This document shows positions 49,680 through 57,829 of a stretch of 64,000 bases of DNA, piece by piece (position 1 is the first letter of the stretch; each line of letters begins with the position of its first letter). The stretch is from the NCBI GenBank assembly GCA_965218235.1, contig OZ244596.1, positions 744,001 to 808,000 on the forward strand. Direction: 5' to 3'. This DNA comes from CADCWK01 sp965218235 (GTDB taxonomy: Bacteria > Chloroflexota > Chloroflexia > Thermomicrobiales > UBA6265). Position numbers and translations under genes: made by a program. Under the pieces are notes generated by a model. That model saw nothing but the letters and a program-made list of their open reading frames with translations. It ran no database searches and was not told where the DNA came from.

Positions 49680-50618
49680 TCAGCCGCCCCGGTAGATGCT
49701 CAGGGCGTCCGCCAGCCGATCGAGACCTGCCTGGTTGGGCGGGCTGTACATGAGCTGGAGGTGCGTTACGCCGAGGTCATCGTACTCCTGCATGATCGCG
49801 GCGATGTCGGCCGGCTCCCCGACGATCACCCGGTCCGGATCGAGATCGTCGGTCGACGGAGTCGCGTCCCCGTAGATCTCACGCTCCAGGTCCGGGAAGC
49901 GGAGGTTGAGCCCGACGGTGGTAGCGACGGCACTCGGGTCCTTGCCGACGGCGACGAGTGCCTCGTCCAGCGCGGCGCGGCGAGCGGCCAGCAGACCAGG
50001 ACTTCCCAGCCAGGCGGCGTTCCAGGAGTCGGCCCAGGTCGCGACGGCCCGTGACATCCGCGGCCGGTTGCCCGAGATCATGATCTCGATCCCACCCGGT
50101 CGCCCCGTCCGGGGTCCGGCGGGCTTGAGGACAGCATCGCTGGCCTGGTAGTACGTCCCGTTGACGGTCGCCTCACCGGTCCGCAGAAGTGACGTGATGA
50201 TCTCGGCGCCCTCCTCGAACCGGGACGCCAAATGGTCGAACGGCAGCCCGAACGCGTCGAACTCCGGCTCGTGCCAGCCGGCGCCGAGCCCAAGGATCAG
50301 CCGGCCACCGCTCATCTCGTCGAGCGTGTCGGCCATCTTCGCCAGCACGGCCGGGTTCCGGAACGGGAGACAGAGCACGATCGTGCCGAGCTCGACCCGG
50401 CTGGTCGCTTCCGCCAGCCCGGCGAGGACGGTCCAGGCCTCCCAGATCCCGCGGGTGGCGCCGTCATCCGTCTGGCGGAAGAAGAGATGATCGTTGACCC
50501 AGACCGAGTCGAAGCCAGCCGCCTCGGCCGCCACCGCGAGGTCGCGGATCTCGCCGTACCGGGCTGTCTGCCCGTGTTTCTGTTCCTCGATCGGCATCAG
50601 GACGCCAACCTTCATCAT
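49680..50618 (-). CDS. LLM class oxidoreductase, probably F420-dependent
   Basis: A 312-residue luciferase-like monooxygenase-fold enzyme. It opens KVGVLMPIEE; FDSVWVNDHLFF and RVELGTIVLCLPFRNPAVLAK-type motifs (split here as RVELGTIVLC and RNPAVLAKM) and LILGLGAGWHEPEF near residue 105 mark the family. The latter motif is common among F420-dependent members, which are frequent in Thermomicrobia. The substrate is unknown. GAGGGGAAC precedes tandem ATGs at 50618 and 50615. Confidence 0.9.
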   Translation of the reverse strand: MMKVGVLMPIEEQKHGQTARYGEIRDLAVAAEAAGFDSVWVNDHLFFRQTDDGATRGIWEAWTVLAGLAEATSRVELGTIVLCLPFRNPAVLAKMADTLDEMSGGRLILGLGAGWHEPEFDAFGLPFDHLASRFEEGAEIITSLLRTGEATVNGTYYQASDAVLKPAGPRTGRPGGIEIMISGNRPRMSRAVATWADSWNAAWLGSPGLLAARRAALDEALVAVGKDPSAVATTVGLNLRFPDLEREIYGDATPSTDDLDPDRVIVGEPADIAAIMQEYDDLGVTHLQLMYSPPNQAGLDRLADALSIYRGG

Positions 50619-50775
50619 TCCCGTTCCCCTCGTCGTGGCGCGCCATCGTGGCGCATCGTTCCCGATGGTCAGTATCCCCGAGTTCGACCGCGCCGGCGCG
50701 ATACACTACGGGTTGATCGATCGGCCGGCGCCATGCTCGCCGGGACAGCGGCGTCCAGCCGGCTGGGACACATTC

Positions 50776-51183
50776 ATGGTTTCGCGCTTCCGGCGCAAGC
50801 GCGGCGCGGCCGAGCAGGACCGCGCTCCCGACGCCAATACGCTCGGCTCTGGCTACCGGTTCACCCTCAAGGGGTCGCCGCGGCACTACGACGACGTCAA
50901 ACGGATCATCGAGGACGGCGACGGGACGGTCTACTTCGGCGAAGCGCTCACCTACGAGCGCGGCGCCGGGGTGGCGATGTGGCGGGTCCGCTCGCGTGAT
51001 CTTGGCTGGCTGCCGGCGCTGTACGACTGGTGGGCGGAGGCCGAGCGGGTCGAGCCGATCAACTCATCATTCCATCTCTACCTGCCGGACAACCTGCGCT
51101 ACCCGGCCCTCGACCTCCGGGAGCAGACGCCCGACCAGGTCGCCGGGTTCATCCGGGAGCACGCCCCACAGGACAACCTGTGA
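50776..51183 (+). CDS. hypothetical protein
   Basis: A 135-residue soluble protein. A basic N-terminus (SRFRRKRG) is followed by a domain with YRFTLKGSPRHYDDVKRII, GTVYFGEALTYERGAG and SFHLYLPDNLRYPALDLRE. No family is recognised. Third-position GC is high, supporting coding. The ribosome site is weak (GGGACA). It is divergent from the LLM oxidoreductase, and a perfect 15-bp hairpin follows 30 bases after the stop, which supports a real transcript. Confidence 0.6.
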   Translation: MVSRFRRKRGAAEQDRAPDANTLGSGYRFTLKGSPRHYDDVKRIIEDGDGTVYFGEALTYERGAGVAMWRVRSRDLGWLPALYDWWAEAERVEPINSSFHLYLPDNLRYPALDLREQTPDQVAGFIREHAPQDNL

Positions 51184-51213
51184 CGCACCGGCCCATCAGC
51201 CGCGCCAAACGAG

Positions 51214-51252
51214 GAGAAGCCGTCCCGGCTCATCGAACCGGGACGGCTTCTC
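51214..51252. terminator. perfect 15-bp hairpin
   Basis: GAGAAGCCGTCCCGG and its exact complement with a 9-base loop, between two convergent small genes (stops at 51183 and 51274). It probably terminates both; no T-run. Confidence 0.65.
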
Positions 51253-51273
51253 GCCGAAGGAATCTGGGTATCG

Positions 51274-51735
51274 TCAGTGGTCGGCCGCGACACGGCGGGG
51301 CGGTGTGAACACTGGCTGAGCCAGGTCCGGCCGCTCGCGTGGACGGTCCACGGTCCCGGAACGACGACGGTCAGCCACCGGTCTCAGTGGCAGGATGACA
51401 GGTCCCGTCGTCTCCGTGGTCTGATCGGTATCGGCCTCAAGGCATGCTACGCCCGACGCCGCCCGACGCTTCGGTGACTGTGACGCGACGAACGCCGCCT
51501 CATGCACCGCGCCATGATCCTCGCCGACCTTCCAGCACTGCTGCGACGTGTCCGTCGCCATACAGCGTTCGAGCTCGCGCTCGCCGTGGAGGGCCCAACC
51601 GAAGGAACAACGGACCAATGGTCTCTGGCCGGCCCGGACGAGGGCGTGGCCGCGGACCAGCATCGGACACCCGAACCCTCCCAGTGTCGCTTCATCGCCC
51701 CCGTCGGGGAGCGCTTCGCGCCCTGTGTGGCTCAT
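51274..51735 (-). CDS. cysteine-containing hypothetical protein
   Basis: A 153-residue protein. Four cysteines are spread over residues 23-67 in the order GFGCP, RCSFGW, ERCMA, QQCWK, a spacing that could bind a metal. The C-terminal 60 residues are Arg/Pro/Thr-rich and look disordered. AAGGA lies about 7 bases before the ATG, and third positions are GC-rich, as in real genes here. A -10-like TATACT is seen on the minus strand at 51888-51883. The family is not certain; four-Cys small proteins of this style occur in Chloroflexota. A spurious ORF remains possible. Confidence 0.5.
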   Translation of the reverse strand: MSHTGREALPDGGDEATLGGFGCPMLVRGHALVRAGQRPLVRCSFGWALHGERELERCMATDTSQQCWKVGEDHGAVHEAAFVASQSPKRRAASGVACLEADTDQTTETTGPVILPLRPVADRRRSGTVDRPRERPDLAQPVFTPPRRVAADH

Positions 51736-51975
51736 CGTGTCTTCCTTTCGACTCCGTTCCGGTCCTGCCCAGCGGGACGTCTGACCCAGGCCATGCGACC
51801 GACGGGAGTCTGGAAGACCGGCGGAGTGATTCGGCCCAGCGGGACGTCATCGCAGATGCACGCATCCCACTGGTGCGGTCTGAGTATAAACGAATCATTA
51901 TGGGAAGACGGGCGCCTTGTGATCTGACCGGGTGACGGCGACGAAACGGCAAGTTGGGCAGCCGGTACCGTCCGC

Positions 51976-52020
51976 GATCCCGGCGATCCCGGCGATCCCG
52001 GCGATCCCGGCGATCCCGGC
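51976..52020. repeat. 9-bp tandem repeat, five copies
   Basis: GATCCCGGC repeated exactly five times, ending 8 bases from the stop codon of the DUF1232 gene. The region 51736-51975 upstream of it contains no supported gene. Copy number is likely variable between strains. Confidence 0.9.
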
Positions 52021-52028
52021 GGCAACGG

Positions 52029-52676
52029 TCAGGACGACGGCCGGCGCGGAACCAGGCCGCGCACCCGCTGCCAGCCTTTGGTCGCGGCCTCGCTTCCGGC
52101 CCTGAATCCCTTCGCCGCGGCCTGGCTTCCGGCGTGGTACCCCTTCGTCGCGGCCCGCCCACCAGCGCTGACCCCCTGCCGGACCAGCCAGACCGTCGTC
52201 TCCTCGATCGCCTTGATGTCCGCCTCGACGTGCGCCATCGTCAGATCAACCTTGTGCAGGTGCTGGGCCGAGACGTCGGCCGGGGCGCTGTGCAGCGCTT
52301 GTCGCAACGCCAGGAGCAGGACGTAGAGGTCGTCGAGCTGGCCGGCGACCGGAATGATTCCCGGAACAAGGTCGATCGGCGACGCCAGGTAGAGGCCACC
52401 GGCGCCAAGGGCGACCTTGCTCCGCTTCGGGACCGCTGGGTCGGCGATCAGCGCGGCCGCGACGCGGGCGTAGCGTGGCAACCGCTTGATCGCTTCCCAG
52501 AAGCGCGGCAGCGGCGAGCCAGGCTGCTCGGCGGCCTCCCGAGCCTGAGCCGAGAGCGCGAGTGGCTCCGCCGAATCGACGGGCGGATCGACGGGCGGAT
52601 CGACCGTGGGAGTCGGGTCCTGGCCGGTCGCATCGAATTCAGCGGCGGGGGATGGGCTGGCGTCGGGTTCGGGCAT
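52029..52676 (-). CDS. DUF1232 domain protein with C-terminal 11-residue repeats
   Basis: A 215-residue protein. A Pro/Asp-rich N-terminal region (1-50) is followed by the DUF1232 core (about 65-130), marked by LYLASPIDLVPGIIPVAGQLDD, shown in the sequence as SPIDLVPG and GQLDDLYVLLLALR. Residues 172-205 hold three imperfect 11-residue units built on A-A-T/A-K-G-aromatic-x-A-G-S, suited to an amphipathic helix that binds membranes. Function unknown. GAGGA lies about 9 bases before the ATG. The 9-bp DNA repeat abuts its 3' end. Confidence 0.88.
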   Translation of the reverse strand: MPEPDASPSPAAEFDATGQDPTPTVDPPVDPPVDSAEPLALSAQAREAAEQPGSPLPRFWEAIKRLPRYARVAAALIADPAVPKRSKVALGAGGLYLASPIDLVPGIIPVAGQLDDLYVLLLALRQALHSAPADVSAQHLHKVDLTMAHVEADIKAIEETTVWLVRQGVSAGGRAATKGYHAGSQAAAKGFRAGSEAATKGWQRVRGLVPRRPSS

Positions 52677-52805
52677 GTCGTGCGTCCTCTCATGTCATGT
52701 CTGTTACTGGGTCGTCACGTCCTGACCCGGGCAACGCTCCTGCCAGCCAATGGTACCGCTGGCCCGTGACGCGCCAGTGACGAGTCGATGACGGTTCGGC
52801 CCCTC

Positions 52806-52831
52806 CTGGCGTCACGATCTGGCGTCACGAT
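52806..52831 (+). promoter_or_regulatory. tandem 13-bp direct repeat upstream of the rex promoter
   Basis: CTGGCGTCACGAT occurs twice in direct contact (52806-52818 and 52819-52831), ending 1 base before the -35 TTGACG of the rex promoter. It is placed as activator or repressor sites would be; it does not match the Rex palindrome. Confidence 0.5.
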
Positions 52832-52832
52832 A

Positions 52833-52862
52833 TTGACGAGGGACCGAACCAGATCGGATACT
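52833..52862 (+). promoter_or_regulatory. rex promoter
   Basis: TTGACG (52833-52838), 18 bases, GATACT (52857-52862). Transcription would start near 52869, giving a leader of about 108 bases that contains a 19-bp hairpin. Confidence 0.55.
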
Positions 52863-52898
52863 TGCCAGCCTGAGCGGGCCCGAACACCGACCTGGAAA

Positions 52899-52947
52899 GC
52901 GGGGTACCACGCGGTTGTGGGCAGCCCGCAACCGCGTGGTACCCCGC
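52899..52947 (+). promoter_or_regulatory. perfect 19-bp hairpin in the rex leader
   Basis: Arms 52899-52917 and 52929-52947 are exact complements with an 11-base loop. The stem contains GGTACC. It ends 29 bases before the rex GTG, and AAGGA lies between. There is no U-run, so a terminator is not obvious; an mRNA-stability or translation-control role, or an element relic, is possible. Confidence 0.65.
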
Positions 52948-52976
52948 GTCCCGCCCGCCGCAGCCAAGGAATCCCC

Positions 52977-53699
52977 GTGCAGCACACCGTTTCGCCGGCT
53001 CCCGAAACACATTCCCCGCTCGATCCCGTGAACACCGAAACGCCGATCGTTCCCGTGCTGCCAGACCCGGACCCAACGGCGATCCCCGACGTGGTCATTC
53101 GACGTCTCCCCGTCTACGTCCGAACGCTCCAGAGCCTCCAGGCCGACGACATCCTGACCGTCTCCTCGGACGAACTGGCTGACCACATCGGGGTGACCGC
53201 CGCGCAGATCCGGCGTGACCTCTCCTACTTCGGCCGGTTCGGCAAGCAGGGCAAGGGCTATGACACCGGCTTCCTCGCGGACCGGATCGTCGAGATCCTC
53301 GGGCTCAACACCCATTGGGACGTCGCGCTCGCCGGGGTCGGCAATCTCGGGCGAGGCGTCCTGCGCTACCGCGGCTTCAGCCGGCCGGGCTCGTCGTTCG
53401 ACATCGTCGCCGTCTTCGACCGCGGCCATCATGGACCCAACGACCGGATCGACGGCATCCCGATCCTGCCGACGGACCGGATGACCGAGGTGCTACAGGA
53501 GCGCGGAATTCGCGTGGGCATCATCGCCGTTCCCGCCGCCGCGGCCCAGGAGATCGCCGACCGCATGGTGGCCGGGGGCGTCAAGGCGCTCCTGAACTAC
53601 GCCCCGGTCGTGCTCAAGGTCCCGGACGATGTCACGGTCCGGGAGATCGACCCGGTCAGCGCCCTCCAGTCCATGACCTATTACCTGCGGGACCGCTGA
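52977..53699 (+). CDS. rex: redox-sensing transcriptional repressor Rex
   Basis: A 240-residue Rex, which binds operator DNA when NADH/NAD+ is low and leaves it when NADH rises. The winged helix (about 30-95) has TVSSDELADHIGVTAAQIRRDLSYFG, seen as ITAAQ-like GVTAAQIRRDLSYFG; GRFGKQGKGY follows. The Rossmann domain has VALAGVGNLGRGVLRY near residue 120. The first 25 residues are a polar extension. The GTG at 52977 has AAGGA 6 bases upstream; the frame is open to 52788 but the promoter and hairpin lie there. It stands alone. Confidence 0.95.
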   Translation: MQHTVSPAPETHSPLDPVNTETPIVPVLPDPDPTAIPDVVIRRLPVYVRTLQSLQADDILTVSSDELADHIGVTAAQIRRDLSYFGRFGKQGKGYDTGFLADRIVEILGLNTHWDVALAGVGNLGRGVLRYRGFSRPGSSFDIVAVFDRGHHGPNDRIDGIPILPTDRMTEVLQERGIRVGIIAVPAAAAQEIADRMVAGGVKALLNYAPVVLKVPDDVTVREIDPVSALQSMTYYLRDR

Positions 53700-53814
53700 G
53701 TCGAGCGCCGCTCAGTCCGGTGGGTGGGAGTCCCCGGCACCACGAGAGACGAGGCACCCGGTCTGGCCGGATGCCCCGTCGCGTGCGATTCGTTACGTCC
53801 TGACGGGCCAGGCG

Positions 53815-54960
53815 CTAGCTGTCGGTGCCGAAGGCGGATCGGAGCGCCGCCGCGGCCTCCGCGACGGCCTCGACAGCCTTGTCAACGACCGCTCCAGTCC
53901 CGAAGAATTCGTGCGTGACCCCTTTGTAGGTCGTCACCGTCGTCTCGACTCCCGCGTCCTTGAGCTGCTGGGCGTAGACCTCACCCTGGTCGTGCAGGGG
54001 ATCGATCTCGGCCAGGATGACCGTGGCCGGCGGCAGGCCAGTCAGATCGGCGATCGCTGGCGAGACGTACGGGTCGCTCGTCGCGATCGACGGGTCGGTC
54101 AGATAGTAGGATCCGAACCATTCCAGCATCGCGGCGTTGAGCGGCACGGCGTCGCTGAACTGGGTGATCGACTGCATCTGGTCGCCTTCCGGCGCGAACG
54201 TCGCGACGGGGTAGACCAGCACCTGATGGATCGGGGCCGACCCGCCCTGATCGCGCGCGAGAAGGGAAACCACCGCGGCGAGGTTGCCACCGGCGCTCTC
54301 CCCGACGACCGCCACCCGCTCCGGGTCGCCGTTGATCAGACCGGCATTGGCGATGATGTACTGGGTCGCGGCATAGCAGTCGTCGACAGCGGCCGGGTAC
54401 GGAGCCTCCGGCGCCAGGCGGTAAGCAATCGAGACGACCAGACAGCCGGCCGCGTTGGCCAGCGCACGGCAGGAGGAGTCGTAGGTGTCCAGGCTGGCGA
54501 TGACGAAGCCGCCGCCGTGGAAGTAGACCGCCACCGGCAGGATGTCCTCTTCAGGTTCCAGAGGGGAGTAGACCCGGCCGACGAGGTCACCGGCAGGACC
54601 GGGAATCAGGATGTGCGAGATGTCCCCAACCGCCTCGTAGGCCGGTTCGCCCTGATCCGACAGGACCTGGACGGTCGCCGTCGCGGCCGAGGGCAGGTTC
54701 CGGGCGATCTGTGGCGTGACGGACTCGATCGGTGGCGCCTCGAATCCCGTCAGCGCGTCGAGGATCGACTGCATCTGTGGATCGGCCTCGACGCCGCCGC
54801 TCATCATAGGAGTGGCTTGGCCCGCGGGCGTCGCGTCCTGCGCCAAGGCGGCCGCCGGAAAGCGGCTAGCGACAATACCTCCGGCCGCGATGCCCCCGGC
54901 ACCGGCCAGAACCGCGCGACGGGATGCGAGAGACGTACGGACATCGAACTGGCTGGACAT
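53815..54960 (-). CDS. Tat-exported alpha/beta hydrolase (HSL/acetyl-esterase type)
   Basis: A 381-residue esterase. A Tat signal (ASRRAVLAGAGG, hydrophobic stretch, ALAQDATPA) occupies residues 10-45. The hormone-sensitive-lipase group motif HGGGF is near 150, the nucleophile Ser in GESAGG near 226, Asp in EIDPLHDQG and His in VTHEFFG. It hydrolyses short-chain esters outside the membrane. AGGAG lies 7 bases before the ATG. Divergent from the excalibur gene. Confidence 0.92.
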   Translation of the reverse strand: MSSQFDVRTSLASRRAVLAGAGGIAAGGIVASRFPAAALAQDATPAGQATPMMSGGVEADPQMQSILDALTGFEAPPIESVTPQIARNLPSAATATVQVLSDQGEPAYEAVGDISHILIPGPAGDLVGRVYSPLEPEEDILPVAVYFHGGGFVIASLDTYDSSCRALANAAGCLVVSIAYRLAPEAPYPAAVDDCYAATQYIIANAGLINGDPERVAVVGESAGGNLAAVVSLLARDQGGSAPIHQVLVYPVATFAPEGDQMQSITQFSDAVPLNAAMLEWFGSYYLTDPSIATSDPYVSPAIADLTGLPPATVILAEIDPLHDQGEVYAQQLKDAGVETTVTTYKGVTHEFFGTGAVVDKAVEAVAEAAAALRSAFGTDS

Positions 54961-55330
54961 GAAGTGCTCCTGCTGAATCTTGGTCGTTTGGTAACCTCGA
55001 CTGGATTACTCATAGCGTTCACGAGTCCGGGTATGCACACGTACGGCCAAGCGAGCCAAAGTTTGAAGCACGCGCTACAATCCAGTTTCTGCCCGAGATC
55101 CGAACCGACGCAGGATGGGCGACCCGGAAGAACCGGCCCGGCCCAGCCGAGCAAGGCGTATTTCCGCTGACTTGCGGACAATGACGCAGACACGGTGCCG
55201 ATCGCCGCTGTTGCCCCTTTTACGTGCTTCCCTTGCGTGTCAGTATTCGGTAAGGTGACACAGATCATCGAGACCACGAACCGGTCGGCGGTCTCTGAGC
55301 GGTCTGTATAGCAAGAGGAAGGGATACCGT
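54961..55330. other. divergent intergenic region
   Basis: A 370-base gap between the esterase and excalibur genes. It contains AT-richer patches (around 55030-55085 and 55235-55260) suitable for promoters but no pair of hexamers I would commit to, and no supported ORF. Confidence 0.35.
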
Positions 55331-55888
55331 ATGCAACGACTGATCATGGCGGCCACCATGCTGTTGGCATTGGCATTGGGTCTTGTCGGTGTCCAGTCGG
55401 TCTCCGCCCAGGGGGATCCAACGTGCGCGGACTTCGACACGTACGACGCGGCCTACACCGCTTTCGCCGACGCCGGCGGCCCGGAAGAAGACCCGTTCGG
55501 GCTCGACCCAGACCGGGACGGCTACCCCTGCGAGGACATCGCCGACGCGCCGGCGCAGGCGAAAACTGCTCCAGAGGGCGCCTGGGGTCCGACGAGCGCC
55601 GAGCCGTCAACCACTCCGTCCGTCAAGCCCTCTGAAGAACCGTCTGTTGAGCCGTCGGCTGAAGCGTCCGTCCAGCCGTCTGAGGAGCCGTCCGTCGAGC
55701 CCTCTAAGGAGCCCTCCGTTGAGCCGTCCGATGCCACCGGCGGCATGACGACCGACACCATGCCGGGGTCCGGCGTCGGATCGACCGTGACCGGTTCCAA
55801 CGGCCTGATGTCGATCATGCTGGCCCTCGCCGCCGTCGCTGCGGCCGCCCTCGGCGCGACCAGCCTCCTCCGCAACCGCCGCGGCTAG
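55331..55888 (+). CDS. excalibur-domain surface protein with Pro-Ser-Glu repeats
   Basis: A 185-residue exported protein. The signal peptide is residues 1-26 (cleavage after SVSA). An excalibur calcium-binding-type domain (30-66) ends in DPDRDGYPCED with a paired upstream Cys (TCADF). Residues 90-135 are repeats on a PSxEPSVEPS pattern, a cell-wall or stalk-like spacer. A C-terminal hydrophobic helix and RNRRG tail (160-185) should anchor it to the membrane. AGAGGAAGG precedes the ATG. A strong hairpin follows, making this a single-gene transcript. Confidence 0.85.
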   Translation: MQRLIMAATMLLALALGLVGVQSVSAQGDPTCADFDTYDAAYTAFADAGGPEEDPFGLDPDRDGYPCEDIADAPAQAKTAPEGAWGPTSAEPSTTPSVKPSEEPSVEPSAEASVQPSEEPSVEPSKEPSVEPSDATGGMTTDTMPGSGVGSTVTGSNGLMSIMLALAAVAAAALGATSLLRNRRG

Positions 55889-55913
55889 CGCGAGTACGAG
55901 ATCAGCAGGCTGC

Positions 55914-55951
55914 GACCAGGGGCCGCCGGATTGCTCCGGCGGCCCCTGGTC
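55914..55951 (+). terminator. 17-bp perfect hairpin after the excalibur gene
   Basis: Arms 55914-55930 and 55935-55951 are exact complements with a TTGC tetraloop, extendable by two more pairs; 25 bases past the stop. No T-run. Confidence 0.75.
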
Positions 55952-56111
55952 GTATGTCCCGCAGGATTCGGTGTGCCGCTTGGCAATGAATCCCCCTCAG
56001 CCGACGATCCACCGGAGAAACGGTCGCTCGACTTCGCGTACGATAGACACGAAATGGTCGTTCCATACCGCCATCGGACACAACTCCACCCATCGACGAA
56101 TCGAGCACCAG

Positions 56112-57776
56112 ATGCCACCTCTCGCTCCCACCGGATCGATGGCTGTCCGTCACTACGATGTCATCGTGATCGGGGCGGGCGTAGCCGGCCTGGCCTTCAC
56201 GCTCCGCCTCCCGCCTCACTTCCGGGTGGCGCTCCTGACGAAGGCCGCCCTCGGCGAGAGCAACACGCGCTACGCTCAGGGTGGGCTCGCCGCGGCGGTC
56301 GGTGCCGATGATTCGCCCGAGCTCCATCTGACGGACACGCTCGCCGCCGGGGCTGGGCTCTGCGACGAGCCCGTCGTCCGGGCGCTGGTCGAGGGGGCGC
56401 CCGCCGCCGTCGCCTGGCTGATCGAGCTCGGGACCGCCTTCGACCGCGAGGGCGAGGACTACGCGCTCAGCCGAGAGGGTGCTCACAGCCGCCGTCGCGT
56501 CCTCCATGCCGGAGGCGACGCGACCGGGGCCGAGATCGAGCGGGCCCTCGTCGCCCGCGTCCGGGCCGACGCTGACATCGAACTCCACGAGCATGCCTTC
56601 GCCTGGGACCTGATCGTCGCACGTGGGCGTTGCCGGGGCGTGATGGCGGACATCGGCTCCGGGACACCGACCGCCCTGCTTGCGCCGACGACCGTGATCG
56701 CCGCCGGCGGAGCCGGGCAGCTCTGGGCGACGACCTCCAACCCAAAGGGCGCGACGGCCGATGGTCTGGCGATGGCGCTGCGGGCCGGCGTCGCAATCGC
56801 CGACGTCGAGTTCATGCAGTTCCACCCGACCGTCCTCGCCCTGCCGGAGACAGCGCCGTTCCTCGTCTCGGAGGCGGTCCGGGGCGAGGGTGCGTGGCTG
56901 CGGGATCGCGATGGCGGCCGGTTCATGGAGGCCGTCCACCCGCGGGCCGAGCTCGCGCCGCGGGATGTCGTCGCCCAGGCGATCCAGCGCCAGATGGTCG
57001 CGGACGGCACCGATCACGTCTCGCTCGACCTGCGCCACCTGGACCCGACGGAGACGCTGCGCCGGTTCCCGACGATCGCGGCCGAACTGGCCACTCGCGG
57101 GCTGGACCTGACCCGCGAACTGATCCCGATCGCGCCGGCGGCGCACTACTTCATGGGCGGGATCGTCGCCGGGACCGACGGCCAGACCAGCCTGCCGGGG
57201 CTGCTGGCTCTCGGCGAGGCCTCCTGCACCGGCGTCCACGGCGCCAACCGGCTGGCGAGCAATTCGCTGCTCGAAGGACTGGTCTTCGGCCTCAACGCCG
57301 CCGACCGGCTCGCCCTTCGCGAAGCCGAGACCATTGGCGACACGACGCCGCCGGCGGCACCGCCAGTCACGGCCAGTCTGGAGCCGACGGCTGAGGTCGT
57401 CGACGAGCTCCGGATCACCCTCCAGCGAACGATGAGCCGGAATGTCTCGGTCCTGCGGGACGCCGATGGGCTGGACGACGCCGCCGCGACGGTTCAGCGC
57501 CTGCGGGAACGCCGCAGCTCAGCAGGGACCGGACGGACGACCAACCGCCGGGACCTCGGTGAACTGTGGAACCTGCTCGACGCGGCCAGCGCGATCATCG
57601 CCGCCGCCAGGCAGCGGGACGAGAGCCGCGGCGCCCACGCGCGGGAGGACTATCCCACTACGGAGGCGCGCTGGGCTGGGCAGCACAGCGTCCTGCGGGA
57701 TGGGCTCGGCGGTCGGTGGAAGGCGGGACCGCTCTCCGCCGCACGTCCCGGTCACGTATCATTAGTCAATAGCTGA
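56112..57776 (+). CDS. nadB: L-aspartate oxidase
   Basis: A 554-residue flavoenzyme oxidising L-aspartate to iminoaspartate in NAD synthesis. DVIVIGAGVAGLAFTLRL near residue 15 binds FAD; SNTRYAQGGLAAAV, the active-site HPT in MQFHPTVL, and the AHYFMGGI and GEASCTGVHGANRLASNSLLEG regions (seen in part as GVHGANRLASNS) mark the succinate dehydrogenase/NadB family. The ATG at 56112 is used; one at 56139 (MAVRHYDV) is equally possible. nadA and nadC are not adjacent. The MOSC gene follows 53 bases later. Confidence 0.94.
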   Translation: MPPLAPTGSMAVRHYDVIVIGAGVAGLAFTLRLPPHFRVALLTKAALGESNTRYAQGGLAAAVGADDSPELHLTDTLAAGAGLCDEPVVRALVEGAPAAVAWLIELGTAFDREGEDYALSREGAHSRRRVLHAGGDATGAEIERALVARVRADADIELHEHAFAWDLIVARGRCRGVMADIGSGTPTALLAPTTVIAAGGAGQLWATTSNPKGATADGLAMALRAGVAIADVEFMQFHPTVLALPETAPFLVSEAVRGEGAWLRDRDGGRFMEAVHPRAELAPRDVVAQAIQRQMVADGTDHVSLDLRHLDPTETLRRFPTIAAELATRGLDLTRELIPIAPAAHYFMGGIVAGTDGQTSLPGLLALGEASCTGVHGANRLASNSLLEGLVFGLNAADRLALREAETIGDTTPPAAPPVTASLEPTAEVVDELRITLQRTMSRNVSVLRDADGLDDAAATVQRLRERRSSAGTGRTTNRRDLGELWNLLDAASAIIAAARQRDESRGAHAREDYPTTEARWAGQHSVLRDGLGGRWKAGPLSAARPGHVSLVNS

Positions 57777-57829
57777 CTACGAGACCGGAGCCCCGCAGGG
57801 TCAGTCCGGCCAGACCGGAGAGCGTGACC

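Noticed and set aside
51976..52020. Possible CRISPR array
   Set aside because: The 9-bp units are directly adjacent with no spacers and there are no cas genes; it is a simple tandem repeat.
52899..52947. Rex operator in the rex leader
   Set aside because: The stem lacks the TTGTGA-type half-sites of Rex operators and is downstream of the likely start of transcription.
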